Shown here: one piece after another, positions 8,916 through 17,035 of the stretch | How the letters are laid out: each line of letters starts with the position of its first letter | How positions within the stretch are numbered: position 1 is the stretch's first letter | Origin: Solirubrobacteraceae bacterium | Lineage (GTDB): Bacteria > Actinomycetota > Thermoleophilia > Solirubrobacterales > Solirubrobacteraceae | Assembly: GCA_030690545.1 (NCBI GenBank) | Contig: JAUYGN010000094.1 | Span: 48,974-112,973, forward strand | Direction: 5' to 3' | DNA: 64,000 nucleotides | The notes under the pieces: model-generated | The model's input: only the letters and a program-made list of their open reading frames with translations | The model's database searches: none | What the model was told of the DNA's origin: nothing | Position numbers and translations under genes: made by a program

Positions 8916-9353
8916 ATGGGAAACAAGAGCCTCGCGGCCGGGGCGTCTCTGCTGATCGGGGCGGCATACGTCGGGGTCGGCATCATCGGATTCTTCATCA
9001 CCGGGTTCGGGAACTTCCTGGCGGACACCGACGACACGCTGCTGTTCGGGTTCGCCAGCATCAATCCGCTGCACAACCTGGTGCACATCGTCGTCGGCGC
9101 GTTCCTGATCGCGATGACGCGGTTCTCGACGCCGACGACCGAAGGCGCGCTGATGGGCGTCGGCCTGTTCTACATCGTCGCCTTCGTGATCGGCGTGGTC
9201 GCGCCGGACAACCTGACGATCATCTCGATGAACGGCGCCGGCGACGGCGAGAACTTCGTGCATATCTTCACGGGCGTGACGGCACTGACCGCCGGGCTCA
9301 TCTCGGTCGCACAGTCCGAGGCCGCGGCGAAGAAGAGCGGCATCCGAAGCTAG
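8916..9353 (+). CDS. DUF4383 four-helix membrane protein
   Basis: The 145-residue protein has four predicted membrane segments (about 7-29, 44-66, 76-97 and 115-132) and the DUF4383 pattern with INPLHNLVHIVVGAF in the second helix, including two histidines. The family is common in actinobacteria and its role is unknown. ATG at 8916 is preferred over a GTG four codons earlier because GGGAGG lies at a usable distance and the shorter form starts like its relatives. Single-gene transcription is likely, ending at the hairpin downstream. Confidence 0.85.
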   Translation: MGNKSLAAGASLLIGAAYVGVGIIGFFITGFGNFLADTDDTLLFGFASINPLHNLVHIVVGAFLIAMTRFSTPTTEGALMGVGLFYIVAFVIGVVAPDNLTIISMNGAGDGENFVHIFTGVTALTAGLISVAQSEAAAKKSGIRS

Positions 9354-9420
9354 GAGGCCCAGCACGAGCTGGAGTGCCGCGAAGCACAGCGGCGCTCACG
9401 GCGATACCTGGTTGCGCAAC

Positions 9421-9451
9421 GGCACGCGACGCTCATCGAGCGTCGCGTGCC
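9421..9451. terminator. 14-bp stem, 3-nt loop hairpin between convergent genes
   Basis: GGCACGCGACGCTC at 9421-9434 is perfectly complementary to 9438-9451 across an ATC loop. It lies between the convergent DUF4383 and haemoglobin genes and probably acts as a bidirectional terminator. There is no U-tract on either strand, which is common in high-GC actinobacteria. Confidence 0.65.
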
Positions 9452-9488
9452 GTTCGCGTCTGCGGATGCCGTTGCGCGGCGCGCGCGC

Positions 9489-9863
9489 TCAGGCCGTCAC
9501 CACCTGGCCGCGCCCGCCTTCGACGAAGCCATTGATGATCATGATGAGCGGGCGCTCGATGTCGAGCTCCTCGAGCGTCGTGCGCAGATACCACTGGACC
9601 TTCGTGAACGCATCGTCGGTGATCTTCAGGTTCGCGTGCGAGTCGCCGAGCGCGCGGCCCTCGTAGGCCAGCGTTCCGCCGCCGAGGGCGAAGGTCAGAA
9701 ACTGGCGCTGATGGTGCTTGAGCCTGTCCCGATCGATGCCGGCGAAGTACGGCTGCAGCTCCGGGTCCGCCCACAGCTTCTCGTAGAAGACGTCGACGAC
9801 CTTCTCGATCCCTTCGGCGCCTCCGATGGACTGGTACATCGCGTCGTGAGTCTCCGTCGCCAT
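9489..9863 (-). CDS. glbN: Truncated haemoglobin, group I
   Basis: The 124-residue protein is a 2-over-2 globin that binds haem and reacts with O2 or NO. It shows the N-terminal SIGGAEGIEKVVDVFYEKL with the B10 tyrosine, the glycine motif FALGGG, and the proximal histidine in LGDSHANLKI. Group I members commonly detoxify nitric oxide, which fits an aerobic soil organism; this role is inferred. ATG at 9861-9863 begins MATETHDAMYQSIGG and needs no alternative. Confidence 0.93.
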   Translation of the reverse strand: MATETHDAMYQSIGGAEGIEKVVDVFYEKLWADPELQPYFAGIDRDRLKHHQRQFLTFALGGGTLAYEGRALGDSHANLKITDDAFTKVQWYLRTTLEELDIERPLIMIINGFVEGGRGQVVTA

Positions 9864-9972
9864 ATGGCGCTGATCCTTTCTGCTGGAACGATCCTCCCGC
9901 CGCGAGGCTAAGTCGACAACGTGTCGATGCTGCGTCAGCCAGATGAACGCCGCGTGAACGGCACCGCGGCGC

Positions 9973-10506
9973 TCAGCTGTGGCTGTGGCTGCCGAAGGCG
10001 AGCGCCAGCAGGCTGGCCGACGCGAGCATCATGCCCAACCGCACCGCGTGGTTTCCGCGCAGCCAGCCGAACAGCCGGCCTGCGCGGCCGGACGGCCGCA
10101 GCCACGCGCCGACGAGCGCTGCCAGCGCGAGCTGGTCGAGCGTCGCGACGGTGTCGGCGACCGCGATCGGCTCCGGCTCCCAGGCCCAGGGCCCGATCGG
10201 CATGCCAGCCGTCCGAGACATCAGCCAGATCGCCGTGACCGCGAGGCTGCCGTACAGCGCCACGCGCAGCAGCCGTTCGCCGGCGCGGCCGCGATACACC
10301 GCGTAGGCCCAGCCGAGCTGCGCGTACGCGACGACGCCGAAGAACACGCCGAACGCCCACCAGTGCGGGGCGTGGTCGATGCCCGCCTTGATGTGGATGA
10401 CACCGGCGGCCGCGGCGAGGCCGGCGGCGACGACGAGCGTCTGGGCCTGCGGCGGCCGATCGCCGCGCGTCGCAGGCCCGGTCCGCGGTGACGGGGCCGT
10501 GATCAC
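9973..10506 (-). CDS. Five-helix membrane protein of unknown function
   Basis: A 177-residue integral membrane protein with about five hydrophobic segments, starting near residues 20, 45, 75, 105 and 145. The first helix contains HIKAGIDHAPHWW, a cluster of three histidines near the membrane edge that could bind metal, and the protein ends in the His-rich SHSHS. The GTG at 10504-10506 overlaps the stop of the upstream gene (GTGA), so the two genes are coupled. I do not recognise the family. Confidence 0.75.
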   Translation of the reverse strand: MITAPSPRTGPATRGDRPPQAQTLVVAAGLAAAAGVIHIKAGIDHAPHWWAFGVFFGVVAYAQLGWAYAVYRGRAGERLLRVALYGSLAVTAIWLMSRTAGMPIGPWAWEPEPIAVADTVATLDQLALAALVGAWLRPSGRAGRLFGWLRGNHAVRLGMMLASASLLALAFGSHSHS

Positions 10507-11087
10507 GGCGGCGTGTGCCGGAACGACTCGACGATCGCGCCGAACGTCGGCAGCAACGACGGCATCAGCGTGGCAGGCACCGTCTGCATGACCATCTGGA
10601 TGAGACGCTGTCGCTTGAAGAGGAAGTAGTGGATGTGGGCACCCTCGGCGTCGCCTTCGGAACGGTAGGCGTATTCGTAGCGCCATCCCGGCAGGCCACC
10701 GACCGTGACGGCCTCAGGCTCGTTCACTGAGGTGATGCGGTCGTCAGCCTTCAGCAGATCATCGGTCAGCGGACGGACGACCGGCAGCGTCTCAGCGGTC
10801 ACCTGAGCGAGGTCGGACTTGCGGACGCTGATGCTGACCGACGCCGTCTGGTCGGGCGTTGCCACGAGGATCCGGACGGCCTGGTCCTTCGATGCCCGGC
10901 GCTGCCAACCGGCGGGATACGTGATCGCGACGTCCGTCAGCGTGTCGCGGAACGTCGTCGTCGTAGGCTCGGTGGGCGAGGGCTCCGGAACGATGCTGCG
11001 CCCCACGACCCCGCCGACCACAAGGGCGAGGAGGGCGGCGAGGGCGAGTGCCCCCACAACGCCCCCTACCAGCCACTTGCGATTCAC
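10503..11087 (-). CDS. Single-pass membrane protein with extracytoplasmic PsbP-like domain
   Basis: A 194-residue protein with one membrane helix (about 6-30), a Pro/Thr-rich linker (EPSPTEPTTTTF) and a soluble domain of about 150 residues that would face outward. The soluble part begins YPAGWQRR and has the beta-rich look of PsbP/MOG1-type domains (TYPAGW, GLPGWRYEY, HYFLFKRQRLIQMVM). GTG at 11085-11087 is used; a TTG five codons upstream is possible, and no strong ribosome site is visible. It overlaps the five-helix gene, suggesting a shared membrane task. Confidence 0.7.
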   Translation of the reverse strand: MNRKWLVGGVVGALALAALLALVVGGVVGRSIVPEPSPTEPTTTTFRDTLTDVAITYPAGWQRRASKDQAVRILVATPDQTASVSISVRKSDLAQVTAETLPVVRPLTDDLLKADDRITSVNEPEAVTVGGLPGWRYEYAYRSEGDAEGAHIHYFLFKRQRLIQMVMQTVPATLMPSLLPTFGAIVESFRHTPP

Positions 11088-11100
11088 AATGCACCAGCGC

Positions 11101-11131
11101 AAAAAAGAGCCCGGCCGAAGCCGGACTCTTT
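11101..11131 (-). terminator. Rho-independent terminator of the heptad-repeat operon
   Basis: On the minus strand this reads AAAGAG, one mismatch, CCGGC, a four-base loop, then the complement followed by TTTTTT. It lies just after the last gene of the eight-gene operon and before the next minus-strand gene. A full stem plus U-run is rare in this window and clearly marks the operon end. Confidence 0.85.
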
Positions 11132-11139
11132 CTCGATGT

Positions 11140-11895
11140 TCAGCGCTCCCAGGGCCTGAGGCCCTTGCCTGAGAGCCGCCCGAGCTGATCCTCCGGCGGT
11201 GCCGGGGCCGGTGGCGCTGCGCCCGGCGCAGCCCCGCTCGGTGCCTGCGGCGCCGCCGGCGGTGCCGGCGGTGCCGGTGGCGGGGTCTCGACCTTCCGAC
11301 CCTGCGCGTCCCGCGGACGCGTACCCTCGGTCAGCACCGGCTCGTACGGGCTGTGCACGGGATCCTTGCCGATGACCGGCGCCTTCGGGATGTTCTTCGT
11401 CGGATCGCGACGATCTGGCGGGGCCGGGTACAGCTTCGCGACCTCCGACGTCGAGTACTTCGGGTCGCGAACCGCGGCGCCCTTGGCGTGCGCGACGCCG
11501 ATCGGCGCCCCGCGACCGAGGCCCGCGAGAATGCCCACGCCGCGCGTGTACACGGTGCCCACGTTGACGACCTTGCCGCTGCGGTTGACGCGCTTGAGGA
11601 ACTTCGCGCCCTCGCCCGGGAAGAGCGACTCGACGAGGCCCGCTGAGTCCGGGCCCGCCTTCTTGAGCATGAGGTTCTCGAGCGCGTCGCGCGTGACGAC
11701 GAGGTTCGCGTTGATGTCGTCGACGACGGGGTTGACCGGGTTCGTCTTGGTGACGATCTGGCCGACCAGCGGAAGCACGACGGACAGTCCCGCGTTGATC
11801 TTGAACAGCTGCAGGATCGTCGCGATCAGGTAAATCGCCAGCTCGGCGACGATCACGGCGATCAGCAGGATGATGATGGCTACCTGAATCTCCAC
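11140..11895 (-). CDS. Membrane-anchored protein with proline-rich C terminus (operon gene 8)
   Basis: A 251-residue protein with an N-terminal hydrophobic helix (about residues 3-30, IIILLIAVIVAELAIYLIA), a middle region of about 130 residues (LPLVGQIVTKTNPVNPVVDDIN) and a disordered tail rich in Pro and Ala from about residue 200. It is the last gene of the eight-gene operon, following the 86-residue gene by 9 nt and followed by the terminator. No known domain is apparent. The GTG start has a GGGGG ribosome site just upstream. Confidence 0.75.
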   Translation of the reverse strand: MEIQVAIIILLIAVIVAELAIYLIATILQLFKINAGLSVVLPLVGQIVTKTNPVNPVVDDINANLVVTRDALENLMLKKAGPDSAGLVESLFPGEGAKFLKRVNRSGKVVNVGTVYTRGVGILAGLGRGAPIGVAHAKGAAVRDPKYSTSEVAKLYPAPPDRRDPTKNIPKAPVIGKDPVHSPYEPVLTEGTRPRDAQGRKVETPPPAPPAPPAAPQAPSGAAPGAAPPAPAPPEDQLGRLSGKGLRPWER

Positions 11896-11904
11896 CGAAG
11901 CCCC

Positions 11905-12165
11905 CTAGTAGTCCGGAAGGGCGGCATTCAGCGAGCCGCCGTAGTCGAGGACCGAGTTCTTGATCGACCCGATGTACCCCTGCGTCGTGAGCAGGACGGC
12001 CACGGCGTCGAGATCCTTCGACGCCGCCGCAGCCACGCCGGCGATCGCATCGATCTTCGCCGGAATGCTCGTCGCGGCCGCGAGGACGCGCTTGAGCAGC
12101 TGCATGAGCAGCAGGACGACGACGGCCAGGACGATGACCATGATCCAAAGTGCTGCGTCAGCCAT
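11905..12165 (-). CDS. Small single-pass membrane protein (operon gene 7)
   Basis: An 86-residue protein with one N-terminal helix (about 5-25, ALWIMVIVLAVVVLLLMQLL) and an alpha-helical remainder with Ala/Ile spacing (SIPAKIDAIAGVAAAASKDLDAVAVLL). It lies 3 nt after gene 6. It resembles the other short members of this operon in size and topology, which suggests they derive from a common ancestor or assemble together. No family recognised. Confidence 0.75.
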   Translation of the reverse strand: MADAALWIMVIVLAVVVLLLMQLLKRVLAAATSIPAKIDAIAGVAAAASKDLDAVAVLLTTQGYIGSIKNSVLDYGGSLNAALPDY

Positions 12166-12168
12166 GGA

Positions 12169-12447
12169 TCAGCCCCCCTGTGCCTTGCGGACGACGAGGC
12201 GGGCCTTGCCCGCGATCACCGGCAGCGTGTCGACGATGATCTTCAGTGGGCCGTTGACGTCGGCGACGAGCCTGTCCAGCGGGCGCAGATGCTGCGACTC
12301 CACCGTCGCAAGCGCGCCGCCCAGCGTCCCCAAGCCCTCGGAGATGATCTCCAAGCGCTTGGCGACCATCGTCAGGGCCACCGTGAGGATGACGACCAGC
12401 AACGCTGGCTCGACCATGCTCAGGATGATCATGAGTTCGGTGCTCAT
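12169..12447 (-). CDS. Small single-pass membrane protein (operon gene 6)
   Basis: A 92-residue protein beginning MSTELMIILSMVEPALLVVI, with one membrane helix (about 5-28) and a helical tail (LEIISEGLGTLGGALATVE). The ATG at 12445-12447 overlaps the stop of gene 5 in an ATGA junction, so the start is well fixed. No family recognised; it belongs to the operon by spacing and architecture. Confidence 0.75.
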   Translation of the reverse strand: MSTELMIILSMVEPALLVVILTVALTMVAKRLEIISEGLGTLGGALATVESQHLRPLDRLVADVNGPLKIIVDTLPVIAGKARLVVRKAQGG

Positions 12448-12749
12448 ACCGTCTCCCCCGCCGCGGTGTAGCCATCCGTCAGTGCGTTCATGTAGCCGTC
12501 CTGGATGATCGCCTCTTCGATGATCAGGTTCAGGACCGGCGGCGTGGCGGCAAGCTTCGGGATGTTCGCCGTCTGCGAGGCCACGATGCCTGCCGTCTCC
12601 AGCAGGCTCGCGACGCTCGCCTGGATGTCCTTCACGAGGCTCAGCAGGAGCATCATGAGGATGATCACGACGACGAGCACGACTGCGCCCATGCCGAGAA
12701 CGATCTGCCACGCGGCATGTGTGTCCGGTGCTGCGATCACATCGATCAT
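12444..12749 (-). CDS. Small single-pass membrane protein (operon gene 5)
   Basis: A 101-residue protein with a very hydrophobic helix at about 15-40 (MGAVVLVVVIILMMLLLSLV) and a helical tail (VKDIQASVASLLETAGIVAS). Its ATG overlaps the stop of gene 4 and its own stop overlaps the start of gene 6, so it is translationally locked into the operon. Function is unknown. Confidence 0.75.
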   Translation of the reverse strand: MIDVIAAPDTHAAWQIVLGMGAVVLVVVIILMMLLLSLVKDIQASVASLLETAGIVASQTANIPKLAATPPVLNLIIEEAIIQDGYMNALTDGYTAAGETV

Positions 12750-13006
12750 TTGCCCACCGCCACCTTCCGCAGCGCCCGGGCCATGTGGAGGATCCGGACT
12801 GCTGAGTCGTTGACCCGGTCGACGCCGTCGGACAGGCTCGCGGACTGAGCCCTGACGGTGTCGACGCCTGCATCTGCCTCTTGGGCCTGGTCAGCGATCC
12901 GGGCTGCCATCGTCAGGATGACGGCCACGATGATGACCACCACCACGATGATGAAAAAGGACAGCCCAAGGCCGATGTACCAGTCTGTGTAACTAGTTTC
13001 GTCCAT
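12746..13006 (-). CDS. Small single-pass membrane protein with short coiled coil (operon gene 4)
   Basis: An 86-residue protein starting MDETSYTDWYIGLGL. One helix spans about 11-36, followed by a helical segment (ARIADQAQEADAGVDTVRAQ) with hydrophobic residues at heptad spacing. GGAGG ends 5 nt before the ATG at 13004-13006, which excludes a start five codons upstream. It lies 2 nt after gene 3. No family recognised. Confidence 0.75.
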   Translation of the reverse strand: MDETSYTDWYIGLGLSFFIIVVVVIIVAVILTMAARIADQAQEADAGVDTVRAQSASLSDGVDRVNDSAVRILHMARALRKVAVGK

Positions 13007-13008
13007 GG

Positions 13009-13785
13009 CTACCTCCTGCACGCGTTGCCGCGGGGCTTGACGACGTTACCCAGGAGACCGCCCAGGTCGACTGCGGCGCTGCAGTCGATCGAGTTGGCAT
13101 GGCCGACGATGTGGGACCCGAAGGGACCACCTCGGCCGTCCTGACCAACGTTCGCATCGATCCCGATGAAGTCCTGCTTGATCGCCTTGGCGGTCGTATC
13201 GATCTCCGTTGCGAGACCGACGATCGTCGCGACCGTTCGATCGATGTTGTTGACCCGGCTGAGAATCGAGCCACCGCTCGAGAGGATGTTCCGAACGCTG
13301 CCGTTGATCGATTGAGCAGAGTTCAGGATCGTCCTGCCCTTGCTCCCGATCGACTTGACGCTCGTATTGATCTCACTCGCGTTGGCGAAGATCTGATCGA
13401 CGGTCCCGCCGATCTCCAGCACGGTGCCGTTGATCTCGCCGGCCACCGAGTTGATCTCTCCGACCTTGCCGAGAATGGACTTCAGCTTGGGATCGATTCC
13501 CTTGCTGGCGACCTCAAGAGTCCGGGCGAAGTGTCCGGACAGCGGCGCCGCCGCTGCCCGGATCTTCGTCGAGGTCTCCGAGATCGTCTTCGCCTCCGCG
13601 ATGAAGCCGGCGTCCGTGCCGATCTCATCCACGTTTGGCTTGATGACTGCCACCGAGCGGTCGATCGATCGTGCGGCCAGCAGCGTCCCGGTGAGGAACA
13701 TCACCGAGAGCAGCGCCCACGCGATCAGGATCACGAGCACGACGGGCGACATGCCCCGTGCTCCGCTGAGGATGTCACGCAACAT
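13009..13785 (-). CDS. Heptad-repeat membrane protein (operon gene 3)
   Basis: A 258-residue protein with one N-terminal membrane helix (about 14-36) and an outer or cytoplasmic domain dominated by about fourteen successive 7-residue units between residues 108 and 205. Each has Ile at the third position and Ala or Val at the seventh, for example GEINSVA, SEINTSV, QSINGSV and TEIDTTA. This is the spacing of a long coiled coil. Two cysteines lie near the C terminus (DCSAAVD and NACRR), as in gene 1. It follows gene 2 by 6 nt. No known family is recognised; a structural, filament or spacer role is inference. Confidence 0.8.
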   Translation of the reverse strand: MLRDILSGARGMSPVVLVILIAWALLSVMFLTGTLLAARSIDRSVAVIKPNVDEIGTDAGFIAEAKTISETSTKIRAAAAPLSGHFARTLEVASKGIDPKLKSILGKVGEINSVAGEINGTVLEIGGTVDQIFANASEINTSVKSIGSKGRTILNSAQSINGSVRNILSSGGSILSRVNNIDRTVATIVGLATEIDTTAKAIKQDFIGIDANVGQDGRGGPFGSHIVGHANSIDCSAAVDLGGLLGNVVKPRGNACRR

Positions 13786-13791
13786 GGCTAA

Positions 13792-14532
13792 TCAGCAATT
13801 CGTCTCGCCGCCGAGCAGGCCGACGAGAGAGGCGACAAGGGACTCGCAGATGCTCTGCAGATGCCGCGACGCGTCGGTCAGACCAGCGTCGATCTTGTTC
13901 GTGTCGGACAGAATTCCGCTCAGACCCTCGCCGCTGTTGATGCTCGCGACGAGCGGCGGAACGGCGCCAACGCCCTGGCTGGCCGGCGAATGCGCCGCCC
14001 GCAGGACCTGGTTGATCGTCCGAACGCGGTTGTTGACCGTGACGAGCACGCCCGACGTGTCACGCAGGGAGCCGCGAATCGTCACGAGGACGTTCGTCGT
14101 GCCCTTCAGCGAGTTCGACGTGTCGACGAGCGATCCATCGATGGTCTGCAGGTCACCGGTCGTGTCGACGAGCGAGGACGACGTGCTCAGCAGCGAGCTC
14201 GACGTGGTCTTCAGGGCGTTGTCGACGCGCCCCGTCGAACCGTTGATCGAGGTCAGGCTGTTGAGGATCGAGACGCCCTGGCCCGGAATGGGCTTGAGAG
14301 CCTCGTCGATCGCCGTCAGGTTGCCGTTGATCTCCCGGATGTAGCCCGGGAGCGGATCGGCATCGCTGCCGACTTCCACCAGCGTCTCGTCGGTCGTCCC
14401 GAGTGCCTTGTCGATCGAGTTCAGGGCGCTCGTGATGCCGGACAGGAATCCGATCACCACGACCACGACCAGAATCAGGATCGTGCCGAAGATCCATGTC
14501 CAGCGGAGATCTGTTGCTATGCCACGCTGCAC
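13792..14532 (-). CDS. Heptad-repeat membrane protein (operon gene 2)
   Basis: A 246-residue protein with a membrane helix at about 12-34 (WIFGTILILVVVVVIGFL) and about ten 7-residue units between residues 108 and 180, such as SLLSTSS, SLVDTTG, SLVDTSN and SLRDTSG. Here Leu/Val and Thr/Ile occupy the core positions, unlike the Ile/Ala cores of genes 1 and 3. It ends with two cysteines (ICESL and GETNC). GTG at 14530-14532 has GGAGG at good spacing. The parallel design of three adjacent genes suggests hetero-oligomers; function unknown. Confidence 0.8.
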   Translation of the reverse strand: MQRGIATDLRWTWIFGTILILVVVVVIGFLSGITSALNSIDKALGTTDETLVEVGSDADPLPGYIREINGNLTAIDEALKPIPGQGVSILNSLTSINGSTGRVDNALKTTSSSLLSTSSSLVDTTGDLQTIDGSLVDTSNSLKGTTNVLVTIRGSLRDTSGVLVTVNNRVRTINQVLRAAHSPASQGVGAVPPLVASINSGEGLSGILSDTNKIDAGLTDASRHLQSICESLVASLVGLLGGETNC

Positions 14533-14581
14533 GGGGTCCTCCTCGAAATCACGGCGTTACTGATCGTGCGGCTTGACGGAC

Positions 14582-15391
14582 TCATGGCGCGATGCCCCTG
14601 CAGTCCTGGCGGTTGGCGTTGCCGCCACCGATGTTGAGCTTGTTGTCGATGCAGCCCGCGGTGTCCAGGATCGCGACCGAGTCCCCGAGGATGTTGCCCG
14701 AGTCGGTCTTGATGCCCCTGGCGATGCCGAGCGTCTCGGTCAGGCCACCCACGATCACGCTTGCGTCGCGATCGATGATCTGGGCGATCCCGAGGATGCC
14801 CGAACCGGGACCGGCGATCGTGCGGATGCTCGTCGCGGTGCGGTTGATCGTGCCCGCCACGTCGTTGATGCCGCCGGCGACCCCGTCGATCGACTTGGCC
14901 GTCGTGTTGATCTCACCCGCCGTGTTGTTGATGCTGCGAGCAGCCCCGTTGATCGTCGTGGCACTCGTGTTGATCGTGCCGGCGGTCGAGAGGATCGTGC
15001 TTGCAAGGCTGTCGATCGACGTCGCGTCGTTGTTGATCGACCTGGCGCGCTGGACGATCCTCGTCAGAACGCCGTCGAGCGGCTGAGCCGTTCGAAGGAT
15101 CGAGGACGCGGTCTCGTTGGTCCGCTGCAGCTGCGCGATCGAGTCGGTCGCGGTGTTGATCCCGATGCCGGTGTCACGAATGCTCTTGGCCTTCGTGTCG
15201 ATGGCACGAGCGGTGTTGACGGTCTCCGCGAGGAGACCTGCCGCGATCGTCACCGAAGCGGCGACGAGGACCAAGATGATGACGTTGACGCCCTGTACGC
15301 CGCCTGAAGCGCCGCTCGGTCGCGTCGATCCGCCGCTAACGGCCCCACCCTGCTGCTGGGGTGTCTTGGCCTTTCTCTTTAGCGCTGGCAC
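14582..15391 (-). CDS. Heptad-repeat membrane protein (operon gene 1)
   Basis: The 269-residue product has a basic, Gly/Ser-rich N terminus, one membrane helix (about 35-54) and twelve near-perfect 7-residue units at residues 111-194, following x-Ile-Asn/Asp-x-x-Ala-x (SINNTAG, EINTTAK, SIDGVAG, GINDVAG). Ile and Ala fall at the d and a positions of a coiled coil, giving an alanine-type coil. Cys247 and Cys264 could form a disulfide. GTG at 15389-15391 is preferred, with GGAG upstream; a longer frame to 15580 looks non-coding. It opens an operon of eight genes. No known family recognised. Confidence 0.78.
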   Translation of the reverse strand: MPALKRKAKTPQQQGGAVSGGSTRPSGASGGVQGVNVIILVLVAASVTIAAGLLAETVNTARAIDTKAKSIRDTGIGINTATDSIAQLQRTNETASSILRTAQPLDGVLTRIVQRARSINNDATSIDSLASTILSTAGTINTSATTINGAARSINNTAGEINTTAKSIDGVAGGINDVAGTINRTATSIRTIAGPGSGILGIAQIIDRDASVIVGGLTETLGIARGIKTDSGNILGDSVAILDTAGCIDNKLNIGGGNANRQDCRGIAP

Positions 15392-15914
15392 GGAACGCTC
15401 CGCCGATGTGGCGCCAATGCGCCTGGCCGTATAAGCACTGTGGCTCCCCTCTGTTGTTCGCTCCTGAAGCCCCCGCGGCGCGTGCCTTGGACGACCTTCA
15501 GTCGCTCGCTCCCAATGGTCCGATTCCGGGTCCCGGTACGTCTCCCTCTGCCCCGACCCAGCCGGTTCTGTTCGCGACACTAGTACACCGCGGCACGGAA
15601 TGTCTAGTCGCCGGGGACGTGATCCGACCCTACAGCACGGGTCGACGCACAGAACCTGCTGTTTTGCAGGCAGTCTTAGCTTGTGTTAAGTATTTGGGTC
15701 GCAGTGGACGCTCCCGTCGGCGACGATCTGGCCGGGTGCCGATGCGGCGTCGATCCAGGCCCGGAGGACGACGAGTCGCACCGAGGCGCTCGATGTCAGG
15801 CTGTGCGCCGATGGTCTTGCGACGCGATCCGGCAGGCAGGCGCACAGATCCGCCTCGCTCACGCCAGCAGCGAGGGCGCTCCGAGCCCGCGCGGCGGCGG
15901 GGAGCCCCGACCTG
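15392..15914. other. Intergenic region upstream of the heptad operon and the hydrolase gene
   Basis: About 520 bp between divergent genes. It contains an AT-richer patch around 15655-15705 with a small hairpin (CCTGC, loop, GCAGG at about 15655-15670), which is the likeliest promoter area for one or both directions. Open frames across it on both strands look like GC-driven shadows with no recognisable protein, although a minus-strand frame at about 15686-15900 cannot be fully excluded. Confidence 0.4.
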
Positions 15915-16877
15915 ATGGGCAACGACCGGCGGCGCGTGCGCCTGCTGATCGTCGCCGTGTTCATCCCGCTCGTGATCCTGATCGGCGTGCTCGCCTCTGC
16001 GGTGCTGGGAGACTTCCGCGACGCACCGGTCCTCGACGCGACCCCCGCCCCGGAGACGGTGCCAGCACCGCCGGGCCCTGCGACCACCCCGGCGCCGGCC
16101 GGGCCGCCGCACCACCCCGGCGCTCAGCCGGCGCCCGCGCCACCGGCGGCGACGGGGTTCGTCCCCGCGGGCGCCGAGCGCATCGACGTCGGCAGCGGCG
16201 CCCGCGGCGCGGCGATCTTCCGCCCGCCCGGCACGGCCGGACGGCCGGGCCCGGTCGTGATCTTCGTGCACGGCTGGGTGGCGATCGACCCGCGCCGCTA
16301 CGGGGGCTGGATCGGACATCTCGTGCGCGGCGGCGCGACCGTGATCTATCCGGCGTACCAGACCAAGCCGGCGTACGACACGATCGCGCCGCTCGCGGAT
16401 CTTCTCGCCGGCGTGCGCGCCGCGCTGCAGCAGGTTCACGTCGCACCGGGAAGGCTCGTCGTCGCCGGCCACTCCGTGGGCGGCGCGCTCGCCGCCGACT
16501 ACGCGGCGACGGCGGCGCAGCACGGACTGCCGAGCCCGGCCGCGGTCCTCGCCGTCTATCCGGGCCGCAAGCTTCGCCACCTGGCGACCCCGGTCCCGTC
16601 CGTCGACCTTGCCGCGATCGCTCCGCGGACTCGCCTGGTCGTGCTCGCCGGGGAACGCGACACCGCCGTCGGCAGCGAGACGGCGCAGCGGATCGCGGCC
16701 GAAGCGACCCGAGCCGACGTGACCGTGCGGACGGTGCGCGACGACGCCGTCGACGAGCACAGCGCGCCGCGACGCACCAACCAGGCCGCGCGGCAGACGT
16801 TCTGGCGGACGCTCGACGACCTCGTCGCGAGCACCGCACCGGCAGCGAGCCCGGCTTCCCCGCGGTCGTCGTCGTAG
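15915..16877 (+). CDS. Membrane-anchored alpha/beta hydrolase
   Basis: A 320-residue protein with an N-terminal signal anchor (about 8-30), a Pro/Ala-rich linker (about 40-80) and an alpha/beta hydrolase domain. The oxyanion-loop segment VIFVHGW, the nucleophile elbow GHSVGG and likely acid and base regions (GERDTAV and DEHSAPRR) give a complete catalytic triad order. It is expected to act outside the membrane on an ester, possibly lipid-like, substrate; the substrate is unknown. GGGGAG lies 10 nt before the ATG. tRNA-Ala(UGC) follows 30 bp downstream. Confidence 0.82.
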   Translation: MGNDRRRVRLLIVAVFIPLVILIGVLASAVLGDFRDAPVLDATPAPETVPAPPGPATTPAPAGPPHHPGAQPAPAPPAATGFVPAGAERIDVGSGARGAAIFRPPGTAGRPGPVVIFVHGWVAIDPRRYGGWIGHLVRGGATVIYPAYQTKPAYDTIAPLADLLAGVRAALQQVHVAPGRLVVAGHSVGGALAADYAATAAQHGLPSPAAVLAVYPGRKLRHLATPVPSVDLAAIAPRTRLVVLAGERDTAVGSETAQRIAAEATRADVTVRTVRDDAVDEHSAPRRTNQAARQTFWRTLDDLVASTAPAASPASPRSSS

Positions 16878-16907
16878 CGAATCGGGCGTTCTACACTCCG
16901 CAGGCAG

Positions 16908-16980
16908 GGGGCCATAGCTCAGCTGGGAGAGCGCCTGCTTTGCAAGCAGGAGGTCACCGGTTCGATCCCGGTTGGCTCCA
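16908..16980 (+). tRNA. tRNA-Ala (anticodon UGC)
   Basis: A complete 73-nt cloverleaf: acceptor GGGGCCA pairs with TGGCTCC, the D arm is GCTC-GAGC, the anticodon stem CCTGC/GCAGG encloses TTTGCAA, and the T arm is ACCGG-TTCGATC-CCGGT. CCA is not encoded. The anticodon TGC reads GCA and most other Ala codons. Confidence 0.97.
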
Positions 16981-17035
16981 TCGGAGAATCGCGCGGGCCT
17001 CGAGCGTGCTGCTTGGTCAACGCTCTGGCGATGCC

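Noticed and set aside
15361..15915. Plus-strand frame of 184 codons upstream of the hydrolase
   Set aside because: No domain, Arg-rich tail and antisense overlap with operon gene 1; treated as intergenic.
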